Assembly (NCBI GenBank): GCA_900547915.1
Contig: URIN01000098.1
Coordinates: 1-6,174, forward strand
Source of the DNA: an uncultured Clostridium sp.
Lineage (GTDB): Bacteria; Bacillota; Clostridia; Oscillospirales; Acutalibacteraceae
DNA length: 6,174 bases
Reading direction: 5' to 3'
Each line of letters starts with the position of its first letter. Position 1 is the first letter of the stretch. Shown here piece by piece: positions 1 through 6,060 of the stretch. The notes beneath the pieces are model-generated. The model searched no databases, was not told the DNA's origin, and worked only from the letters and a program-made list of their open reading frames with translations. The position numbers and the translations under genes are program-made.

Positions 1-45
1 ACACAAGGCTATTCGTCGGCAGCGTCAGATGTGTATAAGAGACAG
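1..45 (+). other. Illumina Nextera i5-side adapter (artificial sequence)
   Basis: This is not genomic DNA. Bases 1-4 are the tail of the P5 primer, 5-12 (AAGGCTAT) sit in the i5 index position and match what I recall as Nextera XT index S520, 13-26 (TCGTCGGCAGCGTC) are the read-1 primer segment, and 27-45 (AGATGTGTATAAGAGACAG) are the 19-base Tn5 mosaic end. The biological insert starts at base 46. Confidence 0.98.
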
Positions 46-66
46 TTATAATATATATAATGTCAA
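46..66 (-). promoter_or_regulatory. Possible -35 box of a promoter cut off by the fragment end
   Basis: Just past the terminator of the dehydratase operon, the minus strand reads TTGACA (66 to 61), a perfect -35 consensus, followed by very AT-rich sequence. A -10 box at the usual 17-base spacing would fall at about 43-38, inside the adapter, so it was lost when the fragment was made. A promoter for the next minus-strand gene would fit this position, but a single hexamer is weak evidence. Confidence 0.2.
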
Positions 67-68
67 GT

Positions 69-110
69 AAATAAAACACGCGCAGTGCTTATAAAAAGCA
101 GTCTGCGCGT
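69..110 (-). terminator. Rho-independent terminator of the dehydratase operon
   Basis: An 8-bp stem pairs ACGCGCAG (78-85) with CTGCGCGT (103-110). It continues into a 5-bp inner stem, TGCTT (86-90) with AAGCA (96-100), around an ATAAA loop, with a two-base bulge (GT, 101-102). Read on the minus strand, the stem is followed by GTTTTATTTAC, an interrupted U tract. It lies 24 bases past the stop codon of the fusion gene, as expected for the end of this operon. Confidence 0.8.
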
Positions 111-134
111 TAAATATTACTGATCAAAATAATT

Positions 135-1787
135 TTAAAGATCCGTATTGCCTTGCGACTGTTCAACAGCTATAAGTGCCGCACCAAGTGCTCCGCAAAA
201 CTCAGGATTTTCAGGAACAAAAATTTTAGTGTTCATAATTTTTTCCAGTTCAGTTACAACGCCTTTGTTATTGGCAACGCCGCCGGTCATCATAACGGAA
301 CCTTTTTTCACCGAATTGCCGACAAGTGCTCTTGTTTTTACTGCAACGCTTTTATTTAGCCCGTGAACAATATCGGATACAGAATAATTCTGAGCAATAA
401 GCGAGACTACTTCGCTTTCTGCAAAAACAGTGCACATACTTGAAATCGTCAAATCTTTTTTATAATCAAGACCTTTAAGCGCCATATCGCTCATATCAAG
501 TTCAAGCACCTTTGCCATATTTTCAAGAAATCTTCCTGTTCCTGCAGCGCATTTATCATTCATTGCAAAACCCGAAACTTTTCCGTTTTCGTCAAGACGA
601 ATGGCTTTACTATCCTGCCCGCCAATGTCTATTATCGTTTCTACACTGTCAAAAAGGTGCTTTGCGCCCTTTGCATGGCATGTAATTTCCGTAACGTCCG
701 AATCGGCAAAATCAATATTTTTTCTACCGTAACCTGTGGCAACGGTTAGAACTATATCTTTTAAATCAACACCTGATTTTTCAAGTGCTTTTTTGGCACC
801 CGAAGCGGCATTTGCACCTGTTCGCACCATAACATTACTTATAATTTTTCCGCTCTTATCAATGACAACAAGTTCCGTTGACGTGGAACCGCTGTCTATA
901 CCGGCATAATATTTTCCGCTTAAGTTCACAGCCTTTTTTTCTCCCTTTATTTTATTCACCGTTTCCGCAAAGCCCTCAATACGTGTTAAAAGCTGACCGT
1001 ATGACTGGTTCGTATAATCCGTCTCAACCCTTATAACGGGAAGCTTGGTGTTCTTAATTTTGGAATATTCAAAATCATAATAATCGCAGAATTTTACGGT
1101 GCTGTATATTATGCCAACACAGTTTTCATTTTCAGTTAGGTCTGCCCTGCGGTCTGTATTTCTCATTCTCATACAGGGAGACTGTGAAAGCAGTGCTCTT
1201 GCGTATTTTTGCATGATGCTTTCAAGCGGTTCGTTTTCATCAGCTTCAAATGCTGTAACTTCCCTGCTGCTTGAGCAAGTCATATCATAAATATCAACAC
1301 CTGCAAAGCATTTTTCTGCGGCTTTTATAAGTGTTTCACTGCTGCGTGCTCCGAGAACAGCAACAAACTTATTTTGAGGAATCTTTCTTCCGCTATGAAA
1401 AGCCGAAAGAAAAGATTTTACGTTGAAAACTTTACCGCTGTTATTTTCATGCTCCTTTATCAGCCTTAACAGCTCATTTTTAAACCTTTCGACTGCACAT
1501 TCAGCCGAGCAATCGGGAAGATCTAAAAAATACGAAAAATCAAGATTTTCTGCTACTGCCGAATCTGCCACGCGCCTTGAACTGTCACAGCAATTCATTA
1601 AAACGATGCCGTTATAGCTTCCGATATGTATATCCTCAAGCATTGCTTTAGCGTGGGAACACATATTGGGGTGCAGCATTGCTGACGAATAATCGAAATT
1701 ATCCGCTTCATTATTCATAAGTACACAGTTTTCGCCGAAGCCCGCCATAATTTCCACGGGGGCATATTTACAGTTATAACCTATCAT
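135..1787 (-). CDS. 2-hydroxyacyl-CoA dehydratase subunit fused to its ATP-dependent activator (BcrAD/BadFG ATPase)
   Basis: This 550-residue protein joins two partners that are separate chains in the characterised enzymes. Residues 1-280 resemble the HgdA/HgdB/FldB-type subunit: YAPVEIMAGFG (8-18), CSHAK (Cys43), NCCDSS (Cys66/67), KFCDYY (Cys234) and a closing GQLLTRIEGFAE. Cys43, Cys66 or 67, and Cys234 fall where the family places [4Fe-4S] ligands. After a lysine-rich linker (281-292), residues 293-545 form an ASKHA-fold ATPase like HgdC: AGIDSGSTST (295-304), TGYGR, IDIGGQDSK (386-394), CAAGTGRFLE (Cys413), SSMCTVFAESEV (Cys452), MTGGVANNKG (500-509) and CGALGAALIA. Cys413 and Cys452 match the two cysteines by which an activator dimer holds a shared cluster. 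The family mechanism is ATP-driven transfer of one electron to the dehydratase, which removes water through a ketyl radical. The ATG start is supported by GGAG eight bases upstream and by the family motif beginning at once. The start overlaps the upstream stop by four bases. The dehydratase half is compact, lacking the usual leading helices. The family is clear; the substrate is unknown. Confidence 0.88.
   Translation of the reverse strand: MIGYNCKYAPVEIMAGFGENCVLMNNEADNFDYSSAMLHPNMCSHAKAMLEDIHIGSYNGIVLMNCCDSSRRVADSAVAENLDFSYFLDLPDCSAECAVERFKNELLRLIKEHENNSGKVFNVKSFLSAFHSGRKIPQNKFVAVLGARSSETLIKAAEKCFAGVDIYDMTCSSSREVTAFEADENEPLESIMQKYARALLSQSPCMRMRNTDRRADLTENENCVGIIYSTVKFCDYYDFEYSKIKNTKLPVIRVETDYTNQSYGQLLTRIEGFAETVNKIKGEKKAVNLSGKYYAGIDSGSTSTELVVIDKSGKIISNVMVRTGANAASGAKKALEKSGVDLKDIVLTVATGYGRKNIDFADSDVTEITCHAKGAKHLFDSVETIIDIGGQDSKAIRLDENGKVSGFAMNDKCAAGTGRFLENMAKVLELDMSDMALKGLDYKKDLTISSMCTVFAESEVVSLIAQNYSVSDIVHGLNKSVAVKTRALVGNSVKKGSVMMTGGVANNKGVVTELEKIMNTKIFVPENPEFCGALGAALIAVEQSQGNTDL
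933..945 (-). other. Slippery A AAA AAG heptamer and SD-like GGGAG at the domain junction
   Basis: At codons 282-285, in the linker between the dehydratase and activator domains, the minus strand reads GGGAG (945-941) and then seven A. In frame this is GAA AAA AAG, so A AAA AAG (939-933) has the phase of the dnaX -1 frameshift site. A -1 shift would add about 24 residues and stop at TGA, releasing the dehydratase half. The GGGAG is too close to match the dnaX stimulator spacing, and I see no strong downstream hairpin. Lysine-rich linkers produce such runs by chance, so function is speculative. Confidence 0.22.
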
Positions 1788-1799
1788 TTTCTGTTCTCC
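1784..1799 (-). promoter_or_regulatory. Overlapping stop/start (ATGA) with ribosome binding site for the fusion gene
   Basis: The ATG of the fusion gene (1787-1785) shares bases with the TGA of the upstream dehydratase gene (1786-1784). GGAG (1799-1796) lies eight bases before the ATG, inside the upstream gene. This arrangement indicates translational coupling and therefore balanced synthesis of the two chains. Confidence 0.8.
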
Positions 1800-3058
1800 A
1801 GCAGTTCAAGAAAAGCTTCTGTGCGTGTAACAGTCTGCCCGTCATTAACGTTTTGTGAATTGCAGCCGTCACCGTCTAAAACAAGTGTGGGAAATCCGTT
1901 CTCCTCAAATACTTTTTTAGCATAAAAACTTGTGCCGGCGGTCTGTTTGCAGCCCCAATGACAATACCAAACAATGCCGTCAGCTCCAAGTTTTCTGGCA
2001 TATTTAAGTACGGCATTAACTCTGTTGTCCCTGCTGCCGTTTACAGTATTTCTGAGAAGCCTGTCTGCCATAAATCGATACGGGTTTTTCTCCTGAGTAT
2101 TAACATCAATAGCATCAAAAACCATATCGCAAGCTGCTATTTCACACCTGTCTGTGAAGTTGATAAGATTGCGCAATGCATCCTGCCAATAAGGAAGAGT
2201 ATGCACCCAAAGCAGGCGAACACCCTTTCTTTCGGCAGGTAATGCTGAAAGCTGCGTTATCATATCCTCGCTGTACTTTTCCGCCTCAGGCGTGCCGAGC
2301 ATAACATGAGTTGCGAACACGGAAAGCATTTGAGAAGTCATTTCGTCAGAAAGATACCTGTCTGCTCTCAGATCAAGTATTTTTCTAAAGTTTTCTATGG
2401 TGTTTTTACTTCGCTGAATCGTTTCAAGCAGTCTGTTTTCATCAAGCGTGAAACTGCTGTTTTTCTCAATAAACGAAACCATACCTCGAAGCTGTTTTTC
2501 AACATAATCAAGATTTTCAGCGCTGTAAGTATTGGGCACATCTATCATGTATTGAGGAACTTTATAATATTCCGCTATACGCCTAAATGAAAGATGATTA
2601 ACATCGCAGGCAAGGCTTGTATTTATTACAAACTTTGGCTTGGGAAGAACGCCGGACTCAGCCATGCCGACAAACGCTTTATGATATGAACAGAGCGTTT
2701 TTGGGATTCCGTTATTCTCAGCAGTTTCAATAAATATTCTTTCGCTTCCGGCAGCCGCAAGATAGCACGCAAGTGCCTCCGGAAAGAGCTGATAAATGCC
2801 CATTGAGTGTAGTATCTCGCACGGGAGATACAGACTTACTATTGCCGATTTATCCGCTTTACCAAGCGGTTTTATAGCCGAATCAGCAGCCGCCCACTGC
2901 ATATACTGCCTTGCCGGCAGCAGTATCTTTGCAGGAAAATACTTGCACTGAAGCCCCGCTGCTGTGAACACAATCGAGAGTTCCTTCAAGGCTCTTTTTG
3001 GGTTTTTCCCTGTTAAATTATATATGTGGTTTCCAAACAACTCAATAGCTTTATTCAT
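1784..3058 (-). CDS. 2-hydroxyacyl-CoA dehydratase family subunit
   Basis: This 424-residue protein is a full-length member of the HgdB/FldC/BcrC-type family. It has a helical N-terminal region (about 1-70), then YLPCEILHSMGI (78-89), which corresponds to the family Y-x-P-x-E-L motif. CSYHKA (Cys123) and LACDVNHLSF (Cys151) follow. Near the C-terminus, GIVWYCHWGCKQ (361-372) aligns with the Cys234 region of the partner, making Cys370 the equivalent cysteine and Cys366 an extra one. It ends in DGDGCNSQN and GQTVTRTEAFLELL. Cys123, Cys151 and Cys370 are the likely ligands of an active-site [4Fe-4S] cluster. The expected role is one half of a dehydratase heterodimer in the cytoplasm of a strict anaerobe, paired with the subunit-activator fusion encoded next. 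The ATG is supported by AGGA (3069-3066) seven bases upstream. No CoA-transferase, acyl-CoA dehydrogenase or hydroxyacid dehydrogenase is visible nearby, so 2-hydroxyglutarate, lactate, 2-hydroxyisocaproate or an aryl-lactate all remain possible. An ATP-dependent reductase of the YjiM/double-cubane type is a less likely alternative. Confidence 0.85.
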   Translation of the reverse strand: MNKAIELFGNHIYNLTGKNPKRALKELSIVFTAAGLQCKYFPAKILLPARQYMQWAAADSAIKPLGKADKSAIVSLYLPCEILHSMGIYQLFPEALACYLAAAGSERIFIETAENNGIPKTLCSYHKAFVGMAESGVLPKPKFVINTSLACDVNHLSFRRIAEYYKVPQYMIDVPNTYSAENLDYVEKQLRGMVSFIEKNSSFTLDENRLLETIQRSKNTIENFRKILDLRADRYLSDEMTSQMLSVFATHVMLGTPEAEKYSEDMITQLSALPAERKGVRLLWVHTLPYWQDALRNLINFTDRCEIAACDMVFDAIDVNTQEKNPYRFMADRLLRNTVNGSRDNRVNAVLKYARKLGADGIVWYCHWGCKQTAGTSFYAKKVFEENGFPTLVLDGDGCNSQNVNDGQTVTRTEAFLELLENRK

Positions 3059-3069
3059 ATCTTTTTCCT

Positions 3070-3114
3070 AGGTGATTACACTGAAATTAAATTTAAAGTT
3101 ATTAATAAAATCAT
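3070..3114 (-). promoter_or_regulatory. Likely promoter region of the dehydratase operon
   Basis: This AT-rich gap lies between the lysC terminator and the dehydratase start, so transcription of the second operon probably begins here. The best -10 candidate on the minus strand is TTTAAT (3091-3086), five of six matches, about 27 bases before the ATG. The hexamer 17 bases upstream of it (ATGATT) is a poor -35 match. The region is probable by position; the exact boxes are not established. Confidence 0.3.
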
Positions 3115-3138
3115 AACCACCGGCAAATGCCGGTGGTT
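3115..3138 (-). terminator. Rho-independent terminator after lysC
   Basis: A perfect 11-bp inverted repeat, AACCACCGGCA (3115-3125) and TGCCGGTGGTT (3128-3138), forms a GC-rich hairpin with a tiny loop. On the minus strand it is followed by ATGATTTTATTAATAAC, a somewhat broken U-rich tract. It begins 26 bases past the lysC stop and separates the aspartate-pathway operon from the dehydratase operon. Confidence 0.88.
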
Positions 3139-3164
3139 TGGTATTATTTAGTATAGAATTTTTA

Positions 3165-3638
3165 TCAGTCGTTAGGAATAAACGCCTTATGAACTGCTGA
3201 TACAGCTCTGTCAGCGTCTTCTGCGGCAATGATTACAGAAATCTTGATTTCAGAAGTTGAGATCATCTGAATATTGATATTCTGAGCATAAAGAGCCTCA
3301 AACATCTTTGAAGCTGTGCCAGGGTGAGATTCCATACCTGCGCCTACGATAGAAACCTTGGCAACATCTGTGGAACATTTGATCTCCTTATCGCCGACAG
3401 CATCCATTTCTCTGAGAGCGTCAATAGCAACAGGGCCATTATCTTTTGAAACGGTAAAGGTAAGATCCTTGGTGCCGTCTCTGCCAACTGACTGAAGAAT
3501 GATATCAACATTTACATTCTTCTGTGCAAGCTTTGAGAACACTTTGAATACCACGCCGGGAATATCTTCAAGACCTACAACAGAAATAAGAGCAACGTCC
3601 TTATCTTTAGTTACACCTCTTATGAGCATTTTTTCCAT
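3165..3638 (-). CDS. lysC: Predicted aspartokinase beta subunit from an in-frame start within lysC
   Basis: Met246 of LysC (ATG at 3638-3636) is preceded by AAGGAG (3653-3648) with nine bases between. This would produce a 157-residue protein made only of the two ACT domains. In Bacillus subtilis aspartokinase II, the beta subunit arises from an internal start at nearly the same residue and forms an alpha2-beta2 regulatory complex; Corynebacterium is similar. The signal is direct sequence evidence, and its use here is inferred from that precedent. Met249, three codons later, has worse spacing. Confidence 0.6.
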   Translation of the reverse strand: MEKMLIRGVTKDKDVALISVVGLEDIPGVVFKVFSKLAQKNVNVDIILQSVGRDGTKDLTFTVSKDNGPVAIDALREMDAVGDKEIKCSTDVAKVSIVGAGMESHPGTASKMFEALYAQNINIQMISTSEIKISVIIAAEDADRAVSAVHKAFIPND

Positions 3639-4373
3639 TTTTACTTTCTCCTTAACAATAGTTCCCGGAATGGGATTTAATGATGATAAAACTTCAAGTT
3701 CAACAGAATATTTTTTAGCCATTTCAACCGAACGGTTATTAAGAACCTGCGCACCGAGTGTTGCAAGCTCAAGCATTTCATCATATGTGATCTCCTCAAG
3801 CTTTCTTGCGCCCTCTACCTTGCGCGGGTCGGCTGTATAAACGCCCTCAACATCTGTGAAGATCTGGCATTTGTCTGCATGCATAGCGGCTGCTATTGCA
3901 ACTGCAGAAGTATCCGAACCGCCTCTTCCGAGTGTGGTCAGATCATCGTATCTGTTGATGCCCTGAAATCCGGCTACAACAACGATATTGTGCTTTGCGA
4001 TCTCAGCCTGAAGGCGGTTAGTTTTAATATTTTTGATACGTGCTGCGCCGTAAACGGAATTTGTATTGAAGCCTGCCTGCCAGCCAAGCAGCGAAATAAC
4101 GGGAAAGCCGAGACTTTCGATTGCCATTGCAAGCAAAGATATAGATATCTGCTCACCTGCGGCAAGAAGCTGATCCATTTCCCTTTTTGCGGCTTTTGGA
4201 TTTATCTCCATTGCCTTTTCAATCAGATCGTCTGTTGTATCGCCCTGAGCAGAAACAACGACTACAACATCGTTTCCTGCCTTATAGGTATTGGTAACAA
4301 TGCGCGCAACATTCATTACACGCTCGGCATTAGCAACAGACGAACCGCCGAATTTCTGTACTATAAGTGACAT
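3165..4373 (-). CDS. lysC: Aspartate kinase (aspartokinase), monofunctional with two ACT domains
   Basis: It phosphorylates L-aspartate with ATP to 4-phospho-aspartate, the committed step toward lysine, threonine and methionine. The 402-residue length is typical of the Bacillus/Corynebacterium LysC class (about 400-420). Residues 1-235 are the amino-acid kinase domain: KFGGSS (7-12) with the catalytic lysine, GEQIS (73-77), GRGGSDTSA (149-157) for phosphate and aspartate binding, and FTDVEGVYTADPR (172-184). Two ACT repeats follow: SVVGLEDIPGVVFKVF (264-279) through TFTVS, and SIVGAGMESHPGTASKMF (341-358) through ISTSEIKISVII. These bind lysine and/or threonine for feedback inhibition in the family; which effector acts here is not readable. 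GGAGGA (4389-4384) lies ten bases before the ATG, just past the hom stop, so lysC is the last gene of an ACT-hom-lysC operon. A strong internal ribosome binding site and ATG at codon 246 suggest an extra beta product. I see no lysine riboswitch, though the operon leader lies mostly outside the window. Confidence 0.97.
   Translation of the reverse strand: MSLIVQKFGGSSVANAERVMNVARIVTNTYKAGNDVVVVVSAQGDTTDDLIEKAMEINPKAAKREMDQLLAAGEQISISLLAMAIESLGFPVISLLGWQAGFNTNSVYGAARIKNIKTNRLQAEIAKHNIVVVAGFQGINRYDDLTTLGRGGSDTSAVAIAAAMHADKCQIFTDVEGVYTADPRKVEGARKLEEITYDEMLELATLGAQVLNNRSVEMAKKYSVELEVLSSLNPIPGTIVKEKVKMEKMLIRGVTKDKDVALISVVGLEDIPGVVFKVFSKLAQKNVNVDIILQSVGRDGTKDLTFTVSKDNGPVAIDALREMDAVGDKEIKCSTDVAKVSIVGAGMESHPGTASKMFEALYAQNINIQMISTSEIKISVIIAAEDADRAVSAVHKAFIPND
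3648..3653 (-). promoter_or_regulatory. Internal Shine-Dalgarno for the LysC beta subunit
   Basis: The sequence AAGGAG on the minus strand lies within the codons for residues 241-243 of LysC, nine bases before the ATG of Met246. It is as good a match to the 16S rRNA tail as several of the gene-start sites in this window, which is unusual inside a coding region. Confidence 0.6.
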
Positions 4374-4392
4374 AAAAAACTTATCCTCCGAA

Positions 4393-5610
4393 TTAATAAT
4401 TTGTTACTTTGATTACATTGAGAACTTTTGAATCGCCGAGAGTTTTATAAAGATTTTCCTGAGTCATTGAATCGGTAATAAATGCTACCTCATCAGACGG
4501 CTGACCTTTTCTTGAAAGGAATTTAACATCGCTGAACATGCTCATAACTTCATGCTCGGAAAGTTTTGCTCTAACATAGAAAGGCATCTCAAGCTGAGTT
4601 TTGTAATCCACAACATAATCTTCCTCGCCGGGACCCCAGCCGAAAACTTTTCTTCTGTCCACATGTTTTGCGCAGTCAACCATATCGGCAACAACAGCTG
4701 AAGCTGTGGGGAGTTTGCCTGCTCCCCTGCCGTAAAAGCATACATCACCAACAGCATCTCCGCGAACAAGAATAGCATTGAACACATCACGCACACTTGC
4801 AAGCTGGCTGCCGTTATAAACAACAGCAGGGCTTACAAAAGCTGCAATATTGTTTTCATCAATATACTTTATTTGACCGAGAAGCTTTATAACACCGTTA
4901 GCAGAATGAATATAGGAAACATCCTCAAGAGTGATGTTTGAAATACCCTCAGTATCAACCTGAGAGGGATAAACATGCTTGCCAAAAGCAAGGGATGCAA
5001 GTATACAAACTTTGCGGCATGCGTCATGACCCTCTATATCCGCCGTGGGGTCTTTTTCGGCATATCCGTTTTCCTGTGCAAGCTTAAGAGCATCGTCAAA
5101 GCTCATATCATCCTCGATCATTTTGGTAAGAATGAAGTTTGTGGTGCCGTTAAGAATGCCCGCAATACCCTCTATATGGTTTGCGGCAAGACACTGAGAC
5201 ATAGGACGGATAATAGGTATACCGCCTCCTACGCTTGCCTCAAACAGATAGTTTGTGCCGTATTCTTTTGCTGTTTCGAGCAGTTCAAGACCTTTTTGGG
5301 CAACAAGTTCCTTGTTTGATGTTACAACGGATTTTCCTGCTTTAAGAAGTTTCATTGTAAAATCATAAGCCGGATTAATTCCGCCCATTGTTTCTGCTAC
5401 TACCTTGATTTCAGGGTCATTTAAAATCTCGTTAAAATCCTTTGTTAATTCACCCTCATGCTTATCGCCGGGGAAATCGCGCAAATCAAGTATTTTGGCT
5501 ACTTCAAGTTCTATACCGCCGGAGCGCTTGGATATTACATCCTTATGGGTATCAATAACCTCCGCAACGCCGCTTCCGACAGTACCATAGCCCATTACTG
5601 CAACTTTCAT
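4393..5610 (-). CDS. hom: Homoserine dehydrogenase with a shortened C-terminal ACT-like domain
   Basis: It reduces L-aspartate-4-semialdehyde to L-homoserine with NAD(P)H, at the branch toward threonine and methionine. The 405-residue protein has an N-terminal Rossmann domain with GYGTVGSG (7-14), ETMGG (73-77) and SNKELVA (98-104). The catalytic domain has FEASVGGGIPII (123-134), ILNGTTNFI (152-160) and the signature NGYAEKDPTADIEGHDACRK (181-200), with Lys200 as the expected catalytic lysine. Residues 343-405 follow a beta-alpha-beta-beta-alpha-beta pattern like an ACT domain, but span only about 62 residues. They lack the D-x-P-G-V-L effector loop, having SEHEVMSMF at that place. This explains why the protein is shorter than Bacillus Hom (about 433). 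The ATG is fixed by a near-perfect AGGAGGT (5622-5616) five bases upstream. It sits 15 bases after the ACT-protein stop and 19 bases before lysC, so the three are very likely co-transcribed. The altered ACT suggests that threonine feedback is weak or works differently. Confidence 0.96.
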   Translation of the reverse strand: MKVAVMGYGTVGSGVAEVIDTHKDVISKRSGGIELEVAKILDLRDFPGDKHEGELTKDFNEILNDPEIKVVAETMGGINPAYDFTMKLLKAGKSVVTSNKELVAQKGLELLETAKEYGTNYLFEASVGGGIPIIRPMSQCLAANHIEGIAGILNGTTNFILTKMIEDDMSFDDALKLAQENGYAEKDPTADIEGHDACRKVCILASLAFGKHVYPSQVDTEGISNITLEDVSYIHSANGVIKLLGQIKYIDENNIAAFVSPAVVYNGSQLASVRDVFNAILVRGDAVGDVCFYGRGAGKLPTASAVVADMVDCAKHVDRRKVFGWGPGEEDYVVDYKTQLEMPFYVRAKLSEHEVMSMFSDVKFLSRKGQPSDEVAFITDSMTQENLYKTLGDSKVLNVIKVTNY

Positions 5611-5625
5611 ATTTAACCTCCTGCA

Positions 5626-6060
5626 TCAGCTGTTTATATTCACGGCGCGAACACCGTTTATATCATTAAGGCAATCAATAAGAGTATCCACGTCAACAGT
5701 CATTTCAGCTATATACGCGGCAAGTGAAACATCTGCCACCCCGTTTTGGGGAACGCTTTGATTGATTGAGAGCACATTGGCACCAAGTCTGTAAAGCTCT
5801 GCCGTTACAGCAGACAACACACCTTTTGTATCTTTGAGTTTCAAAGAAAGGGTAAGTACCTCTCCCTCATTCTGCGGGTTATATTCGAATATTCCGTCCT
5901 TATATTTATAATATGCAGAACGGGAAATACCCGCCATTTTTGCAGCCTGAGTGGCATTCGCCGCCTCTCCGGAGGCAAGCAGCGACTTGGCATATATCAC
6001 TTTTGAATATACCTGAGGCAGGATATCCTGATTAACAAGAAGATATTTAAATTTAGCCAA
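5626..6060 (-). CDS. ACT-domain regulatory protein, PheB/UPF0735 family
   Basis: This 144-residue protein matches the UPF0735 family that includes Bacillus PheB. It begins FKYLLVNQDILPQV (4-17). A helix-turn-helix-like segment follows (about 36-57) with AAKMAGISRSAYYKYKDG, the family hallmark. A C-terminal ACT domain spans about 68-142, with LKDTKGVLSAVTAEL (75-89) and closing NGVRAVNI. The D-x-x-G-V-L loop needed for small-molecule binding is intact. No enzymatic function is established for the family; amino-acid sensing is inferred. Its place directly before hom suggests it senses a product of this pathway or partners with Hom. The start is TTG: an in-frame TGA lies three codons upstream, the next ATG is at codon 42, AGGTGG precedes the TTG by nine bases, and family members begin at this point. 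The HTH-like part could bind DNA or simply mediate folding. Confidence 0.9.
   Translation of the reverse strand: MAKFKYLLVNQDILPQVYSKVIYAKSLLASGEAANATQAAKMAGISRSAYYKYKDGIFEYNPQNEGEVLTLSLKLKDTKGVLSAVTAELYRLGANVLSINQSVPQNGVADVSLAAYIAEMTVDVDTLIDCLNDINGVRAVNINS

Noticed and set aside
1784..3058. Double-cubane cluster (YjiM-like) reductase instead of a dehydratase subunit
   Set aside because: Those proteins act as homodimers with a separate activator. Here two distinct subunits are encoded and each shows one set of three ligand-position cysteines, which fits a heterodimeric dehydratase better. The extra Cys366 keeps a small doubt.
3059..3164. Possible lysine riboswitch or small RNA between lysC and the dehydratase gene
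   Set aside because: The gap is only 106 bases and is explained by one terminator hairpin and an AT-rich promoter region. None of the long conserved lysine-riboswitch helices would fit, and the gap is downstream of lysC, not before it.
3879..4370. Plus-strand open frame of 163 codons antisense to lysC
   Set aside because: It lies wholly inside the kinase domain of lysC, codes for a cysteine-rich sequence of no recognisable family and has no convincing ribosome binding site. The other plus-strand frames (for example 3499-3840, 4975-5319, 1958-2242, 2306-2590) are shadows of the same kind.
4542..4823. Minus-strand frame of 93 codons inside hom
   Set aside because: It is a different frame of the well-supported hom gene, with no family resemblance and no sign of a frameshift in hom.
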